DNA of 64,000 nucleotides. Origin: Ignavibacteria bacterium. GTDB lineage: Bacteria > Bacteroidota > Ignavibacteria > UBA10030 > SZUA-254. Positions 29,698 through 38,632 of this stretch are shown here, piece by piece; within the stretch, counting starts at the first letter, position 1, and each line of letters opens with the position of its first letter. The notes under the pieces are model-generated. The model had not been told where the DNA came from, searched no databases, and worked only from the letters and a program-made list of their open reading frames with translations. The DNA lies in NCBI GenBank assembly GCA_016178595.1, contig JACOSY010000023.1:62001-126000 (forward strand), in the 5' to 3' direction. Both the position numbers and the translations under genes were made by a program.

Positions 29698-29739
29698 AAA
29701 AATTCGGGGCGACCACCATAGGTTAGTAGTCGCCCCGAA
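29698..29739 (-). terminator. Strong intrinsic terminator of the T9SS protein gene
   Basis: An 11 bp perfect stem (TTCGGGGCGAC / GTCGCCCCGAA) with a 15-base loop, followed on the minus strand by TTTTT, starts about 20 bp after the stop at 29761. The remaining gap to the pilin-like gene (29420-29697) shows no gene I can support; part of it (about 29640-29690) looks like a worn copy of an AC-rich ACGAAGGC-type dispersed repeat. Confidence 0.85.
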
Positions 29740-29760
29740 ACGTGAAAGGTGGTTTATTTT

Positions 29761-31788
29761 CTATCTCACAAGAACCATCTTCCGAACCTGTGTGAATGAC
29801 GCATCCTGCATATTGACGGGCAGAGCAAGCATTTTTATAAAGTAGAGCCCGCTTCCCACTGCCGTACCGTGCTCATTAGTTCCATTCCACTGGATACTAT
29901 GCACCCCCGGCTCAATTACTACGTCGCTCGTGAGAACGACAACCAATTGACCGATCAGGTTATATATCTTCATGCTGACGGCACTTTGAACAGGTAAAGC
30001 AAACCGAATTGTTGTTGTCGGATTGAAGGGATTCGGATAATTCTGCTCGAGTCGGAACGCCGTCGGTACACCTCGAGACTCTGCACCAACTGAGAGCACC
30101 TGATCGGGTGTAACGGTGACTAAGCCGTTTGTCTCGGTGTAGTTGTTGCTTACGTCAACAGTTACTGTCGGTGAGGAGATGGGTGTATATCCTTCCTTAT
30201 CGACAACGATCGTGTATGATCCCGCTGGCAGATTTCCAATGGAAAACGTACCATCATTCTCAGTTACATCTGAACCTGTAACAGTCGATGTCGTTGTGGA
30301 AATTGCGTACACCGTTACTCCACCGATAGGCGCAACGGCAAGAGGAACAGAAGACTTTACTGTCTTCGATCCAGTACCTTCATTGATCTGTCCCGCGATC
30401 CTTGCAAATCCGCCAACGAAAGCTGGGACAACGCAAATATTCTTATCTACGACATTATCCTGTCCAAGTACATGCAAACCAACATGGATAGTATCGGCAT
30501 TGTGCCAATTTCGTACGCCGCATTCAGCCGCACTATACCATGCCGGTGCATAACCAAAGATCGGCACAGCCTTCACTAAGTAGATGCCGTCAAGGAGGTA
30601 ATGAAATTCATAATTGCCGAGAGAGTCGGTCATTTGGAACCGAACAGGCAACAAGCCAAGGGCTGTCTTCCGCAAAAGGACCACATGTGACTGCACACCG
30701 AGCCCGGACGTGTCGGTGACGCTACCGGCAAGGTTATTGATGCCTTCGGGATTATTCGCAAGATGAAAATCGATGCCACTAGTATCCTGCATGAGGAAGA
30801 TTCGATCAGCATCGAATGGCGTTCGCTTGTCATTGAAGAACTGTGGCCAGTATCCCGGTTTGAATGCCGCTGCGATGTAGCGCTGACCAGAAAGGAGAGA
30901 GGCAGTGTAATGACCATCCACATCGGTCAAACCTGCCCAAACTACTCCACGCAAGAGACCAAGCTCTGGGACGTAAAAATGTTCGTTTTCGAAACCGCCA
31001 AGGAACCCTGTGAGCTCCTCCAGCTCTCTGAGGAAGTGGTACGGACGTAAAAATACAACAAGAGCATTTGGAAGCGGCCTACCGCCAGCGCTATCTACCG
31101 TACCCGTTACCGTCGCTAGCGGAGGAACGGGAAGACGATCGAGACCGAAATCGGCGGTAAATGTCGAATCATGATGCAATGAATCCTGGTGAAGTTCTAC
31201 AACAAAAGCATCTTGGATTTCTCGTGCGTTATCAAACCACTCCGGGATGTATCCGAACGTTTCCGCACGAACCAGGTAGCGCCCTGTATCGACCGCAGTA
31301 CGATAATTGCCTCCGGTGTCGGTGTGCGTTCGACCGACCCACAAACCATTCGTGTTGAACACACTTACAACAGCTTCTCGAAGAGGTAAATTGGTAGAAT
31401 CGTCAACAACTTTTCCTTTGATGAGAGCATGAAGATCCGGGTTTGGTAAACCCTCTAGCTCAAAATTTTCAATATTGCTGGGCCCGCTCTCACCGTGTTC
31501 ATTTACTCCGGTAACGTAGTATGAGTAATCGAGATGAGGATACACAGCCCAGTCAAGGAATTCACGTTTCCGTAAATCCGCAATCTTGTGGTAGTCAGAA
31601 TTATCAACTGACTTGTATACTCTGTACCAATCAACTCCCGCACTAGAATCCCAGTGGAGAACTGCCCCGCCAAATAGTCCCGGACGAACGTATAAATTTC
31701 CAGGAGCTGCGGGTTCTTGGGCGTTCGCCGATAACCCGAAAAAAATGAACAATGCGCACAATTTGCTTAATTGTAGCCTATTCCTCAT
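29761..31788 (-). CDS. Secreted carboxypeptidase-regulatory-like protein with T9SS sorting domain
   Basis: The protein has 675 residues. A signal peptide (MRNRLQLSKLCALFIFFGL, then SANAQ) leads into a fibronectin III-like domain (about 28-112). Four carboxypeptidase-regulatory-like beta-sandwich domains follow, recognisable by IKGKVVDDSTNLPLREAVV, VTGTVDSAGGRPLPNALVVF, NLAGSVTDTSGLGVQSHVVL and the late PAGSYTIVVDKEGYTP. The last 90 residues are a T9SS type A sorting domain (LEQNYPNPFNPTTTIRFALP, then GLYFIKM). Such proteins are exported through the outer membrane and retained or released at the surface. No enzymatic domain is seen; a structural or binding role is likely. It is monocistronic, with its own strong terminator. 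Confidence 0.9.
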   Translation of the reverse strand: MRNRLQLSKLCALFIFFGLSANAQEPAAPGNLYVRPGLFGGAVLHWDSSAGVDWYRVYKSVDNSDYHKIADLRKREFLDWAVYPHLDYSYYVTGVNEHGESGPSNIENFELEGLPNPDLHALIKGKVVDDSTNLPLREAVVSVFNTNGLWVGRTHTDTGGNYRTAVDTGRYLVRAETFGYIPEWFDNAREIQDAFVVELHQDSLHHDSTFTADFGLDRLPVPPLATVTGTVDSAGGRPLPNALVVFLRPYHFLRELEELTGFLGGFENEHFYVPELGLLRGVVWAGLTDVDGHYTASLLSGQRYIAAAFKPGYWPQFFNDKRTPFDADRIFLMQDTSGIDFHLANNPEGINNLAGSVTDTSGLGVQSHVVLLRKTALGLLPVRFQMTDSLGNYEFHYLLDGIYLVKAVPIFGYAPAWYSAAECGVRNWHNADTIHVGLHVLGQDNVVDKNICVVPAFVGGFARIAGQINEGTGSKTVKSSVPLAVAPIGGVTVYAISTTTSTVTGSDVTENDGTFSIGNLPAGSYTIVVDKEGYTPISSPTVTVDVSNNYTETNGLVTVTPDQVLSVGAESRGVPTAFRLEQNYPNPFNPTTTIRFALPVQSAVSMKIYNLIGQLVVVLTSDVVIEPGVHSIQWNGTNEHGTAVGSGLYFIKMLALPVNMQDASFTQVRKMVLVR

Positions 31789-31946
31789 ACCGTCACCCTA
31801 TGATGTTAAATAGTTATGGATTAATCGAGTAAATCGCTTCTAATATAGTAAATCAGGTAAGATTGTCAAGAAGAAACTTATCTTCCATCACACGGCACGA
31901 TATTTCACATACCTAATGGAAACTTGGGAAGGAAATGGTGGAGGGC

Positions 31947-32633
31947 TTACCGATAAATTGGCCGGACAACGTACGGTATGGGATCTTCAATTCCTGCTTG
32001 CTGAAAACCCCGAAGGCGAAGTGCACAGCTATCGCAAACACCGCAAGCGACATCCTCGTTTTGATAGCATGACCAAGTAGAATCGAGCGGCGCTCCAAGC
32101 TCGATACCTGTTTGAATAATCTGTGATTTCTTGAGCGCAATGATTGGGGTAACGATTTGAAGATTTGTTTCCGGCTTCGTGCCAAGTCGGATAACACAAT
32201 TAAATGCATCGTAGAATTCTTGCCGGCAATCCGGATATCCCGATGAGTCTTCCTCAACTGCGCCAATGAATATCTTGTGAGCCGCAATGGCTTCACCCCA
32301 GCTCACGGCAACTGAGAGAACGTGTGCATTCCGGAATGGAACGTAGGATGTGGGGATCCCTCGGCGGCGCAAGTCTGCTCGCTGTACTTTCATTGAACCA
32401 TCGGTCAGGCTTGAGCCGCCGATCTGCTTTAGGTGCTCGATGTTGACAACAAGCCTGAGTTCAACTTCGTAGAAGTCTGCAATGTCGTTGAAGGCTTTTA
32501 GTTCTCGACGTTCTGTCCGCTGACCATAGTTGAGGTGAAGGAATGCCAACTTGTACTGCTCATTTGCAATGGCTGCCGTGACACAACTGTCCATCCCTCC
32601 ACTCACGAGCACCACCGCAATATCAGATTTCAT
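31947..32633 (-). CDS. queC: 7-cyano-7-deazaguanine synthase (preQ0 synthase)
   Basis: The protein has 228 residues. The ATP-pyrophosphatase loop SGGMDS is at about residues 10-15, followed by [13 protein letters not shown]. Four C-terminal cysteines in [18 protein letters not shown] form the zinc site of QueC. The enzyme converts 7-carboxy-7-deazaguanine to preQ0 with ATP and ammonia in queuosine tRNA modification. ATG 32633 is preferred because it places the loop at the usual distance; a GTG at 32648 would add five residues. It is downstream of queE on the same strand, 51 bp away. The region 31789-31946 upstream of the next gene holds nothing recognisable. Confidence 0.95.
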   Translation of the reverse strand: MKSDIAVVLVSGGMDSCVTAAIANEQYKLAFLHLNYGQRTERRELKAFNDIADFYEVELRLVVNIEHLKQIGGSSLTDGSMKVQRADLRRRGIPTSYVPFRNAHVLSVAVSWGEAIAAHKIFIGAVEEDSSGYPDCRQEFYDAFNCVIRLGTKPETNLQIVTPIIALKKSQIIQTGIELGAPLDSTWSCYQNEDVACGVCDSCALRLRGFQQAGIEDPIPYVVRPIYR

Positions 32634-32684
32634 CTTCGATAAAATCACTACAATGTGTCGGATAGCAGGATTGGTGGAATGCTG

Positions 32685-33356
32685 TTAAACTCCTTTCGTC
32701 TCCGGACGCCATATGTACTTGTGCAGCTGGAGCTGGAAGCGAACGTCGAGCTTATCCTCAAGGATCCACTCGGCCAACCGGATTGGCTCCAATTCACCGA
32801 AGACAACGGACATGAGAATGGGACATCGCTTGACAATCGTGTATTGTGCGATCATGCCTCTCGCCCACTCGTAATCTTCTCGATTCCCTACAACGAATTT
32901 CACCTCATCGCCGGCTTTGAGGCATTCAACGTTATTCCAGAGATTTTTCTTCATCATCTTGCTCGACGGGCATTTGAAGTCAACAATTCGTTTCACGCGT
33001 GGATCAACCCGACTTATATCCAGACTTCCACCAGTCTCAACAAGGACTTCAAAGCCTTCGTCATTGAGGCGTGTCATAAGATCGTACACATTTTCCTGAA
33101 AGAGCGGCTCGCCTCCCGTGAGTTCGACCAATCGGCATCTGTATCCTTTCACTACATCTATGATAGCCTCAATCGACATCTCTTGTCCCTCCTCGAATGC
33201 GTATGGAGTATCGCAGTACGAGCAACGGATGTTGCAATAGGTAAGCCGGACAAAAACACACGCTCGCCCAACGTGGCTTGACTCGCCCTGGATGCTGTGA
33301 AAGATCTCATTAATGATGAGCGTGCCGGGATTATTCTTTAACAATTTTTCTGTCAT
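32685..33356 (-). CDS. queE: 7-carboxy-7-deazaguanine synthase, radical SAM
   Basis: The protein has 223 residues. A radical-SAM cluster is formed by Cys41, Cys45 and Cys48 (CNIRCSYCDTPYAF). The preceding IFHSIQGESSHVGRACVFVR matches the QueE N-terminus, and ELTGGEPLFQ is the SAM-binding GGE motif. The enzyme contracts 6-carboxytetrahydropterin to the deazaguanine ring, one step before QueC. QueD and FolE are not in the window. Start ATG 33356; it diverges from the plus-strand cytochrome-like gene, leaving 120 bp for both promoters. Confidence 0.95.
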   Translation of the reverse strand: MTEKLLKNNPGTLIINEIFHSIQGESSHVGRACVFVRLTYCNIRCSYCDTPYAFEEGQEMSIEAIIDVVKGYRCRLVELTGGEPLFQENVYDLMTRLNDEGFEVLVETGGSLDISRVDPRVKRIVDFKCPSSKMMKKNLWNNVECLKAGDEVKFVVGNREDYEWARGMIAQYTIVKRCPILMSVVFGELEPIRLAEWILEDKLDVRFQLQLHKYIWRPETKGV

Positions 33357-33476
33357 ACCTGAATAAATATCCGAAATGCCCCTTTGAAAGGCAAACCATT
33401 CTTTTTACTCGAATGAGATTGCGCGTCTCATGAAATTCACGTATCATACAAAAAGCCCACATTATTATTTGCTCTT

Positions 33477-34976
33477 ATGGAGAGCGCAAATCTACGAATT
33501 GCCGTCGCCGCTTGCATTGCTTTTTGTTTGAGTCTGGTTGATTGCCGGAACAATGTTCTGGTATTTCCTACGCCGCAAGTTGACGATCCGGCAACTATTC
33601 CGGAAATTCATTTCTTACAGCACATCCAGCCGATTCTTGCCGGTAATTGCCTAACGGCTGGATGCCATAATTCATTCGATGCTGCGGCGAATCTCCGGCT
33701 CGATACGTGGGAACACATTTTCCAGGGTTCAAAGTCTGGAGCCGTTATCGTCTCCGGAAATTCATTCATGAGTCACCTCTTTCACGTTGTCAACTCGGAT
33801 ACGACAATGAGTCCCGTATCGTATCCGCAGATGCCTCCCGGACGAACACCGCTCTCTCGCACTGAAATCCTTCTCTTCAAGCGTTGGATCGATGAAGGTG
33901 CGAAAAACGATGGAGGTCGTCTTCCTTTTGAGTCGACTCCGGCAGGAAGAGTCTTTGCGACAAATCAGTCGTCGGATCTTGTGGCCGTCATTGACATCGC
34001 GACAAACCTCGTCATTCGCTATATCAGCGTTGGCCCCCAACCGCCTCTGCAAATTCCGAACGCACCACACCACGTTCGCGTGGATAGTTATGGGAAGTTT
34101 TTTTACGTCACGCTCATTAACGCGCAAGAGCTGTGGAAGTTCGATGCTCGTACATACGAATTTGTAACGAAAGTTTCTGTTTCGCCTCAACCAGCCGATG
34201 TGATTCTCACCCCGAGCGGCGACACTGCAATCGTGACGCATTTCGATCCTCTTTCACAGAACCTCGTAACATTCATCGATACACGGACCATGGAGATTAT
34301 CAAGTCGGTTCGGGTACCGTCGTTTCTCAGAGATTTCATCTCGCGTGCACATGGTGCGCTCCTTTCCCATGACGGAACACGACTCTACACGACGAACCAG
34401 GCAAGCGGCAATCTCTGCCAAATCGCGATGAGCGACGGATCGGTCACACTTATCGCCCTTGATACCACGGGTTGTCCACGAAGCAACACGTCACCATATT
34501 TGATAGATGAGTCTGCGGATGGGCGCTTCCTCTACGTCTCTTGCAGTGCGACAAACGAGATGAGAGTAATCGACCGGAACATCGATTCCTCCCGTGCAAC
34601 AGTGATCGTTCCCGTGGGAAGATGGCCGCTCCATGTGAAGGTATCGCCTGACGGCAATTATATTATTACCGCCAATCAACTCTCTGATAACGTCTCAATC
34701 ATTGATGCGGAAACGTACGCAACGACAACGATAGAAAATGTTGGTCGACAGCCGCACGGGATCGAATTCAGCCCCGACCGAAAACTCATGTACGTCACGT
34801 GTGAAAATGTCGCTGATGCTGTTCCCCCACATCATCCCACGGTAGCATCGCGAGGGATTTCGTTCGTTGTGGTGATCGACTTCGCCTCGCGTCAAGTCAT
34901 CAAGCGGATCGAGGTCGGTGGATTTGCCGCGGGGATTTCAGTCTCGGACGATCATGAACTTGCCCGGACAAGGTGA
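33477..34976 (+). CDS. Cytochrome-c-like domain plus YVTN beta-propeller protein
   Basis: The protein has 499 residues. An N-terminal hydrophobic signal (about 7-22) is followed by a cytochrome-c-like segment. The putative heme site is CLTAGCH (Cys58, Cys63, His64), a CX4CH spacing rather than the standard CXXCH, and a candidate axial Met119 lies in YPQMPPGRTPLS. From about 150 to 490 there is a seven-bladed YVTN-type propeller (repeats such as VFATNQSSDLVAVIDIAT, NYIITANQLSDNVSIIDAET and LMYVTCENVADA). It should be periplasmic or anchored outside the inner membrane. Relatives occur as surface electron-transfer or metal-binding modules; substrate unknown. It is co-directional with, and 4 bp ahead of, a small lipoprotein gene, so they probably work together. 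Confidence 0.8.
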   Translation: MESANLRIAVAACIAFCLSLVDCRNNVLVFPTPQVDDPATIPEIHFLQHIQPILAGNCLTAGCHNSFDAAANLRLDTWEHIFQGSKSGAVIVSGNSFMSHLFHVVNSDTTMSPVSYPQMPPGRTPLSRTEILLFKRWIDEGAKNDGGRLPFESTPAGRVFATNQSSDLVAVIDIATNLVIRYISVGPQPPLQIPNAPHHVRVDSYGKFFYVTLINAQELWKFDARTYEFVTKVSVSPQPADVILTPSGDTAIVTHFDPLSQNLVTFIDTRTMEIIKSVRVPSFLRDFISRAHGALLSHDGTRLYTTNQASGNLCQIAMSDGSVTLIALDTTGCPRSNTSPYLIDESADGRFLYVSCSATNEMRVIDRNIDSSRATVIVPVGRWPLHVKVSPDGNYIITANQLSDNVSIIDAETYATTTIENVGRQPHGIEFSPDRKLMYVTCENVADAVPPHHPTVASRGISFVVVIDFASRQVIKRIEVGGFAAGISVSDDHELARTR

Positions 34977-34980
34977 TGCC

Positions 34981-35478
34981 ATGAAACTGTTCTTCGTCAT
35001 CTCGATTGCCTTTTTCTTACTGAGTTGTCAGCGAAGAAGTGAACTGGTTTCAGCTTCCGATCAAAATATTTTTATAGAGGTACGCGGCCTTCCTCCACTC
35101 GCTCCCGGCGAAGGACAGTACGAGGCATGGCTCGGGTTTGCAAATCCTTTCATGACAAAATCGGCACCCGGACTCGCTGGCGATTCAACGCTCGTGAGCA
35201 TCGGCAAATTCGCAGTCGATGCGGTTGACCATGCGTTCGCGTTGGATGGCAAGCCGTTTGTTCCCCGTTTGACGAAAGCAAAGAATCTTCAATACGCATT
35301 GGATGCGTTCATTTCCATTGAACCGGAAGGCGACACGGATGCTCGCGCGGACTCTCTCATCATCGGTGGAGAGTTTACGGGCAATGTGCGTGTAGGAATT
35401 GCAAAGCTGTCAGCATCCTACAGAGAAATAGCAGGATCACTTTCCCCTGCAACTGCGACCGTCACGATTTACCGTTGA
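34981..35478 (+). CDS. Small lipoprotein partner of the propeller protein
   Basis: The protein has 165 residues. Its signal peptide ends in a lipobox (MKLFFVISIAFFLLSC, Cys16). The mature part is a single beta-rich domain with LPPLAPGEGQYEAWLGFANP near residue 40 and SIEPEGDTDARADSLIIGGE near 125. This pattern is reminiscent of anti-sigma-factor-like or CHRD-like sandwich domains that carry a YEAWL motif, but I do not assign a family. ATG 34981 lies four bases after the propeller gene's stop, which favours it over an upstream in-frame start inside that gene. Its end overlaps the convergent GT2 gene by 17 bp. Confidence 0.75.
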   Translation: MKLFFVISIAFFLLSCQRRSELVSASDQNIFIEVRGLPPLAPGEGQYEAWLGFANPFMTKSAPGLAGDSTLVSIGKFAVDAVDHAFALDGKPFVPRLTKAKNLQYALDAFISIEPEGDTDARADSLIIGGEFTGNVRVGIAKLSASYREIAGSLSPATATVTIYR

Positions 35479-36493
35479 TCGTTGAGGTTTTTTTCCGAAG
35501 CCCCCGGAGAACACCCACAACACTTCCCACAAGGCACACGATATGGTCGATGAAAAGGAAGGGCACCATCACGAACATGGCAAAGAGTCCGCGGACCTGC
35601 TCGAGATAGTTGAGGAAACGAATGTTCAGAAGAAGATACACACCTAATGCAGTGATTGCCCACCAATCCGAAACCCACCCTCCTGCGCTGGCGATGATCG
35701 TTGCGACAACCATGAGCGAGAACATTGTCGAAAGGACAAACGTCGGATACACATTGACAAAGCCGTGCTTGACCGATTTCGCAGTCTCACCGAATTGGGT
35801 GGCAAGTTCCGCGAACCCGACGCTCCGGTGGTATTCATTGAGGATGAACGAGCCAAGCGTATACTGCTTCAAATGTTCGACCTCAATATCCATGTCGAGC
35901 ATAATATTGAGTTTCGCCTGAGCAGCGCGCTTTCCGAGCTCGATATCATCGTGACCGTGACGGGCAAGGAGTGCGGTGTTGAAGCCACCAAGCTGCTCGA
36001 ACGCTTTGCGCCGGATGCCGGAGATCGCACCGAAGAGCCAATCGATTTCCGGCGAGCTTTTCATATAAGAGTATCGCACCCAGAGATTTTTGTACTGGCT
36101 CACGAAGGACTCGTGCCTGTGACGCGCCGTGTAGATTCCCACCACCGCATCGAGATGATCTTCTTCAAGTGTCTCAACGATCCCGAGGATAGTCTCGCGT
36201 TCGATGACGATATCGGAATCGATGAAGATAAAAATGTCGCCGTGGGCTTTACTCGCGCCGACGTTGCGGGCATTGTTCGCCCCCTTTCCCTCGGTTACCT
36301 GAAGCACGGAGTACTGGAAGCGTTGTGCGATCGAAACCGTGTCATCCGTCGAGTGGTCATCGACGACGAGAACTTCGTAATTTTTGTAATATGATCGCTT
36401 GATCGAACGCAGGCAAGCATCAAGCGTTGCAGCCCCGTTCTTCACGGGAATGATGATGGAAACAAGCGGGGTATGTTCGGGTTGAACGTTCAT
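35462..36493 (-). CDS. GT2 glycosyltransferase
   Basis: The protein has 343 residues. A GT-A domain covers about 8-230, with VSIIIPVKNGAATLDACLRS, the nucleotide site VLVVDDHSTDDT and the DxD motif FIDSDIV near residue 92. Two or three hydrophobic segments at about 255-330 suggest membrane association. Family GT2 enzymes add sugars from nucleotide donors to lipid-linked or growing polysaccharide. It is at the edge of the polysaccharide locus, about 145 bp downstream of a second GT2 gene. Acceptor and sugar cannot be read from the sequence. Confidence 0.9.
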   Translation of the reverse strand: MNVQPEHTPLVSIIIPVKNGAATLDACLRSIKRSYYKNYEVLVVDDHSTDDTVSIAQRFQYSVLQVTEGKGANNARNVGASKAHGDIFIFIDSDIVIERETILGIVETLEEDHLDAVVGIYTARHRHESFVSQYKNLWVRYSYMKSSPEIDWLFGAISGIRRKAFEQLGGFNTALLARHGHDDIELGKRAAQAKLNIMLDMDIEVEHLKQYTLGSFILNEYHRSVGFAELATQFGETAKSVKHGFVNVYPTFVLSTMFSLMVVATIIASAGGWVSDWWAITALGVYLLLNIRFLNYLEQVRGLFAMFVMVPFLFIDHIVCLVGSVVGVLRGLRKKTSTINGKS

Positions 36494-36639
36494 TCAGAGT
36501 ATTCCGGAGGAAACGCATCGATACGCGCTCGATCTGCGCCAGAAACTGAGACACAAAAAGATATGAAAATATTCTTCGGAAACAAGACGTTCGCGGACTT
36601 GAAAAGAGCGATTGCGTTGACAGAGATGCGAGAGAGATT

Positions 36640-37557
36640 TCATACACCGCCAAGGATCGTTCGCACGACGCGCAAGTGAGCGGCCGATAATTCCCGCAAA
36701 TCTTTTTTCAAAAGAAGAATGCCTGCAATATAATAGATCGGGGTACGCATAACGATTCCCAATACGACGATCGCAGAGACAAGGCCGTAGATCAACGCAG
36801 ACGAATGCTTACGGAAGAATAGCAGCTTACTGCGATACATGTACTCGAAAAAATCAGCGTGACTATCTGAAGAACTTCCGCGCACATAGTGCACCACTCT
36901 CGCGTCCGGCAAGAAGAATATCTCACAACCCGCCCGCTTCGCTCGCAGACAAAAATCCGCATCTTCGTAGTAGAGAAAAAATTGCTCGTCGAATCGCCCT
37001 AACGCCTCAAAGACTTCCTTCCGAACAGCCATGCAGCCGCCTGAGACCATTTCGACCTGACGTACCCGATCGGGATTGTCAGTGACAAGGTGAACTGAAA
37101 CCGTGTATGGCAATGCTGCTTCGAGAAGCGCTCTCCATACATTCGGTCTCTTCCAGCACGATGGTTGATGCGCACCTCGCCCGTCGAGCATGTTGCACCC
37201 GACGATCGCAGCCTCCGGTGTTCGGTCGATGAACGAATGCAGTGTCGAAAAAAAATCTTTTTGAACGATTGTATCGGGATTCAAGAGAAGAAGGGTCGTC
37301 CCGCTCGCAAGCGCCGCTCCCTGGTTGACCGCGGCGGCAAAACCGAGATTCTTCCCGTTTTCTACAAGACGCACGTGCGGAAACTGCCGCCGAATGTTCT
37401 CGAGGGTTACATCCTCCGAAGCATTATCGACAATCACAATCTCAAGAGAAGAGACGTTGGAATCCTGAGAAAGAAGGGATTGCAGGCAATCGCAAATGCA
37501 CCCGGCAGAATTGTATGTAACGATAACGACCGAATAATCAATCGGCACGCGGATCAC
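36640..37557 (-). CDS. GT2 glycosyltransferase, rhamnosyltransferase (WbbL)-like
   Basis: The protein has 305 residues. It has the GT2 start YSVVIVTYNSAGCICDCLQS, VIVDNASEDVT, NLGFAAAVNQGA near residue 72 and the DxD-like LLLNPDTIV near 95. The segment VSGGCMAVRKEVFEALGRFD followed by YYEDADFCLR is characteristic of the WbbL-type rhamnosyltransferase branch. A C-terminal hydrophobic segment (about 255-285) suggests membrane attachment. The gene directly follows rmlD (10 bp gap), which makes dTDP-L-rhamnose, so rhamnose transfer is a reasonable inference. Confidence 0.9.
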   Translation of the reverse strand: MIRVPIDYSVVIVTYNSAGCICDCLQSLLSQDSNVSSLEIVIVDNASEDVTLENIRRQFPHVRLVENGKNLGFAAAVNQGAALASGTTLLLLNPDTIVQKDFFSTLHSFIDRTPEAAIVGCNMLDGRGAHQPSCWKRPNVWRALLEAALPYTVSVHLVTDNPDRVRQVEMVSGGCMAVRKEVFEALGRFDEQFFLYYEDADFCLRAKRAGCEIFFLPDARVVHYVRGSSSDSHADFFEYMYRSKLLFFRKHSSALIYGLVSAIVVLGIVMRTPIYYIAGILLLKKDLRELSAAHLRVVRTILGGV

Positions 37558-37567
37558 TTGATCGTGT

Positions 37568-38428
37568 TTAACCTGCTGCCGTTCTGGTGCTAAAATAGTG
37601 CGCGAGACTTTCCCGCCAGTGCGGCATATGATCGATGCCCAATGATTGGAGTCCTTTATTCTCCAGCACCGAATATGACGGCCGTTTGATAGGGGCGGGA
37701 AATTCTTTCGCCGGCACCGGCACTACCGTTACTCTCGTCCCCGAGAGTTTGAAAATCTCCATGGCAAATTCGTACCACGAACACGAGCCGTTGTTGGTAA
37801 CATGATACACTCCATACGCCGGCCTGGTCACCAGCTCACGAATTTGTCGTGCGAGATGATAGGTATAGGTTGGAGTAAGAATCTCATCATTCACGACACG
37901 AAGCTCCTGTCGTTCTTTCGAAAGCTTGAGCATTGTGTCGATAAAATTCCTCCCCTTCGCACGGCATGGGCTGTGTCCGTAAAGTCCGGAACTCCGAATC
38001 ACATAATGTTTTGAGCTATACGCCTGTACAAAATGTTCTCCCGAAAGCTTCGTTGCAGCATAGACATTAAGAGGATTCGGAAGATCTGTTTCAATGTACG
38101 GCGATGCCTTCTTTCCATCGAATACATAATCTGTACTGACATGCACAAGCGCTGTTCCCATCGACTCGCAAACCCTGGCAAGATTCAGCGCTCCGAGCGC
38201 ATTCACCTGAAACGAGCGTTCAGGGTTCTTCTCACAATCTTCCACCTTGTGATATGCAGCCGTGTTGACGACAAGATCGGGCTTGAGTGCGGTGAGCGCT
38301 CTTGAAACTGATTCGGTATTTTCTATTTCGATGTCCGTATGCGTAAGAGAGGTGGAGTTCTCACCGGCAAATGCCTTCATGAGGTCCATACCCAATTGAC
38401 CATTGCCGCCGATGATTGCTGTTTTCAT
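37568..38428 (-). CDS. rfbD: dTDP-4-dehydrorhamnose reductase
   Basis: The protein has 286 residues. Its Rossmann motif is IIGGNGQLGMDL at residues 4-15, followed by the RmlD pattern VVNTAAYHKVEDCE and the catalytic VHVSTDYVFDGKK. The YAATK pair (YxxxK) is at about 125-130 and the late SYSVLENKGL matches the family. It reduces dTDP-4-dehydro-L-rhamnose to dTDP-L-rhamnose. RmlC is encoded at 39620-40186, but RmlA and RmlB are not in the window. It is upstream of the rhamnosyltransferase-like gene on the same strand. Confidence 0.95.
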   Translation of the reverse strand: MKTAIIGGNGQLGMDLMKAFAGENSTSLTHTDIEIENTESVSRALTALKPDLVVNTAAYHKVEDCEKNPERSFQVNALGALNLARVCESMGTALVHVSTDYVFDGKKASPYIETDLPNPLNVYAATKLSGEHFVQAYSSKHYVIRSSGLYGHSPCRAKGRNFIDTMLKLSKERQELRVVNDEILTPTYTYHLARQIRELVTRPAYGVYHVTNNGSCSWYEFAMEIFKLSGTRVTVVPVPAKEFPAPIKRPSYSVLENKGLQSLGIDHMPHWRESLAHYFSTRTAAG

Positions 38429-38455
38429 AAAAAATTTCGCTTTGTTATTGATAAT

Positions 38456-38505
38456 CCCTCCCCCCTTTCCCCTCCCTTGTTAAGGAAGCGGATGAAAGGG
38501 GTGGG
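38456..38505. repeat. Palindromic CCCTCCCC-type dispersed repeat
   Basis: In the 200 bp gap upstream of rfbD there is an imperfect inverted repeat: CCCTCCCCCCTTTC on one arm and GAAAGGGGTGGG on the other, around CTTGTTAAGGAAG. It could fold into a hairpin in RNA and resembles short dispersed repeats common in related genomes. No gene is present in the gap. Confidence 0.55.
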
Positions 38506-38632
38506 ATTAAATCGACAAATGAATCAGATATTCAGAGAGTCGTGAATTTTTTAAACTGCAATCGCATAGCAGAGATAAGCCCGCGACTGCGCAAATTTCT
38601 TTTGTCAAACATCAACGCCTCCCTACGTTCTG

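Noticed and set aside
29507..29845. A 112-codon plus-strand frame across the terminator of the T9SS gene
   Set aside because: It runs through the strong terminator hairpin and into the antisense of the T9SS domain; there is no family signature.
33357..33476. A possible preQ1 riboswitch upstream of queE
   Set aside because: The 120 bp divergent gap has no clear stem with the C-rich loop and A-rich tail expected of preQ1-I, so I do not call it.
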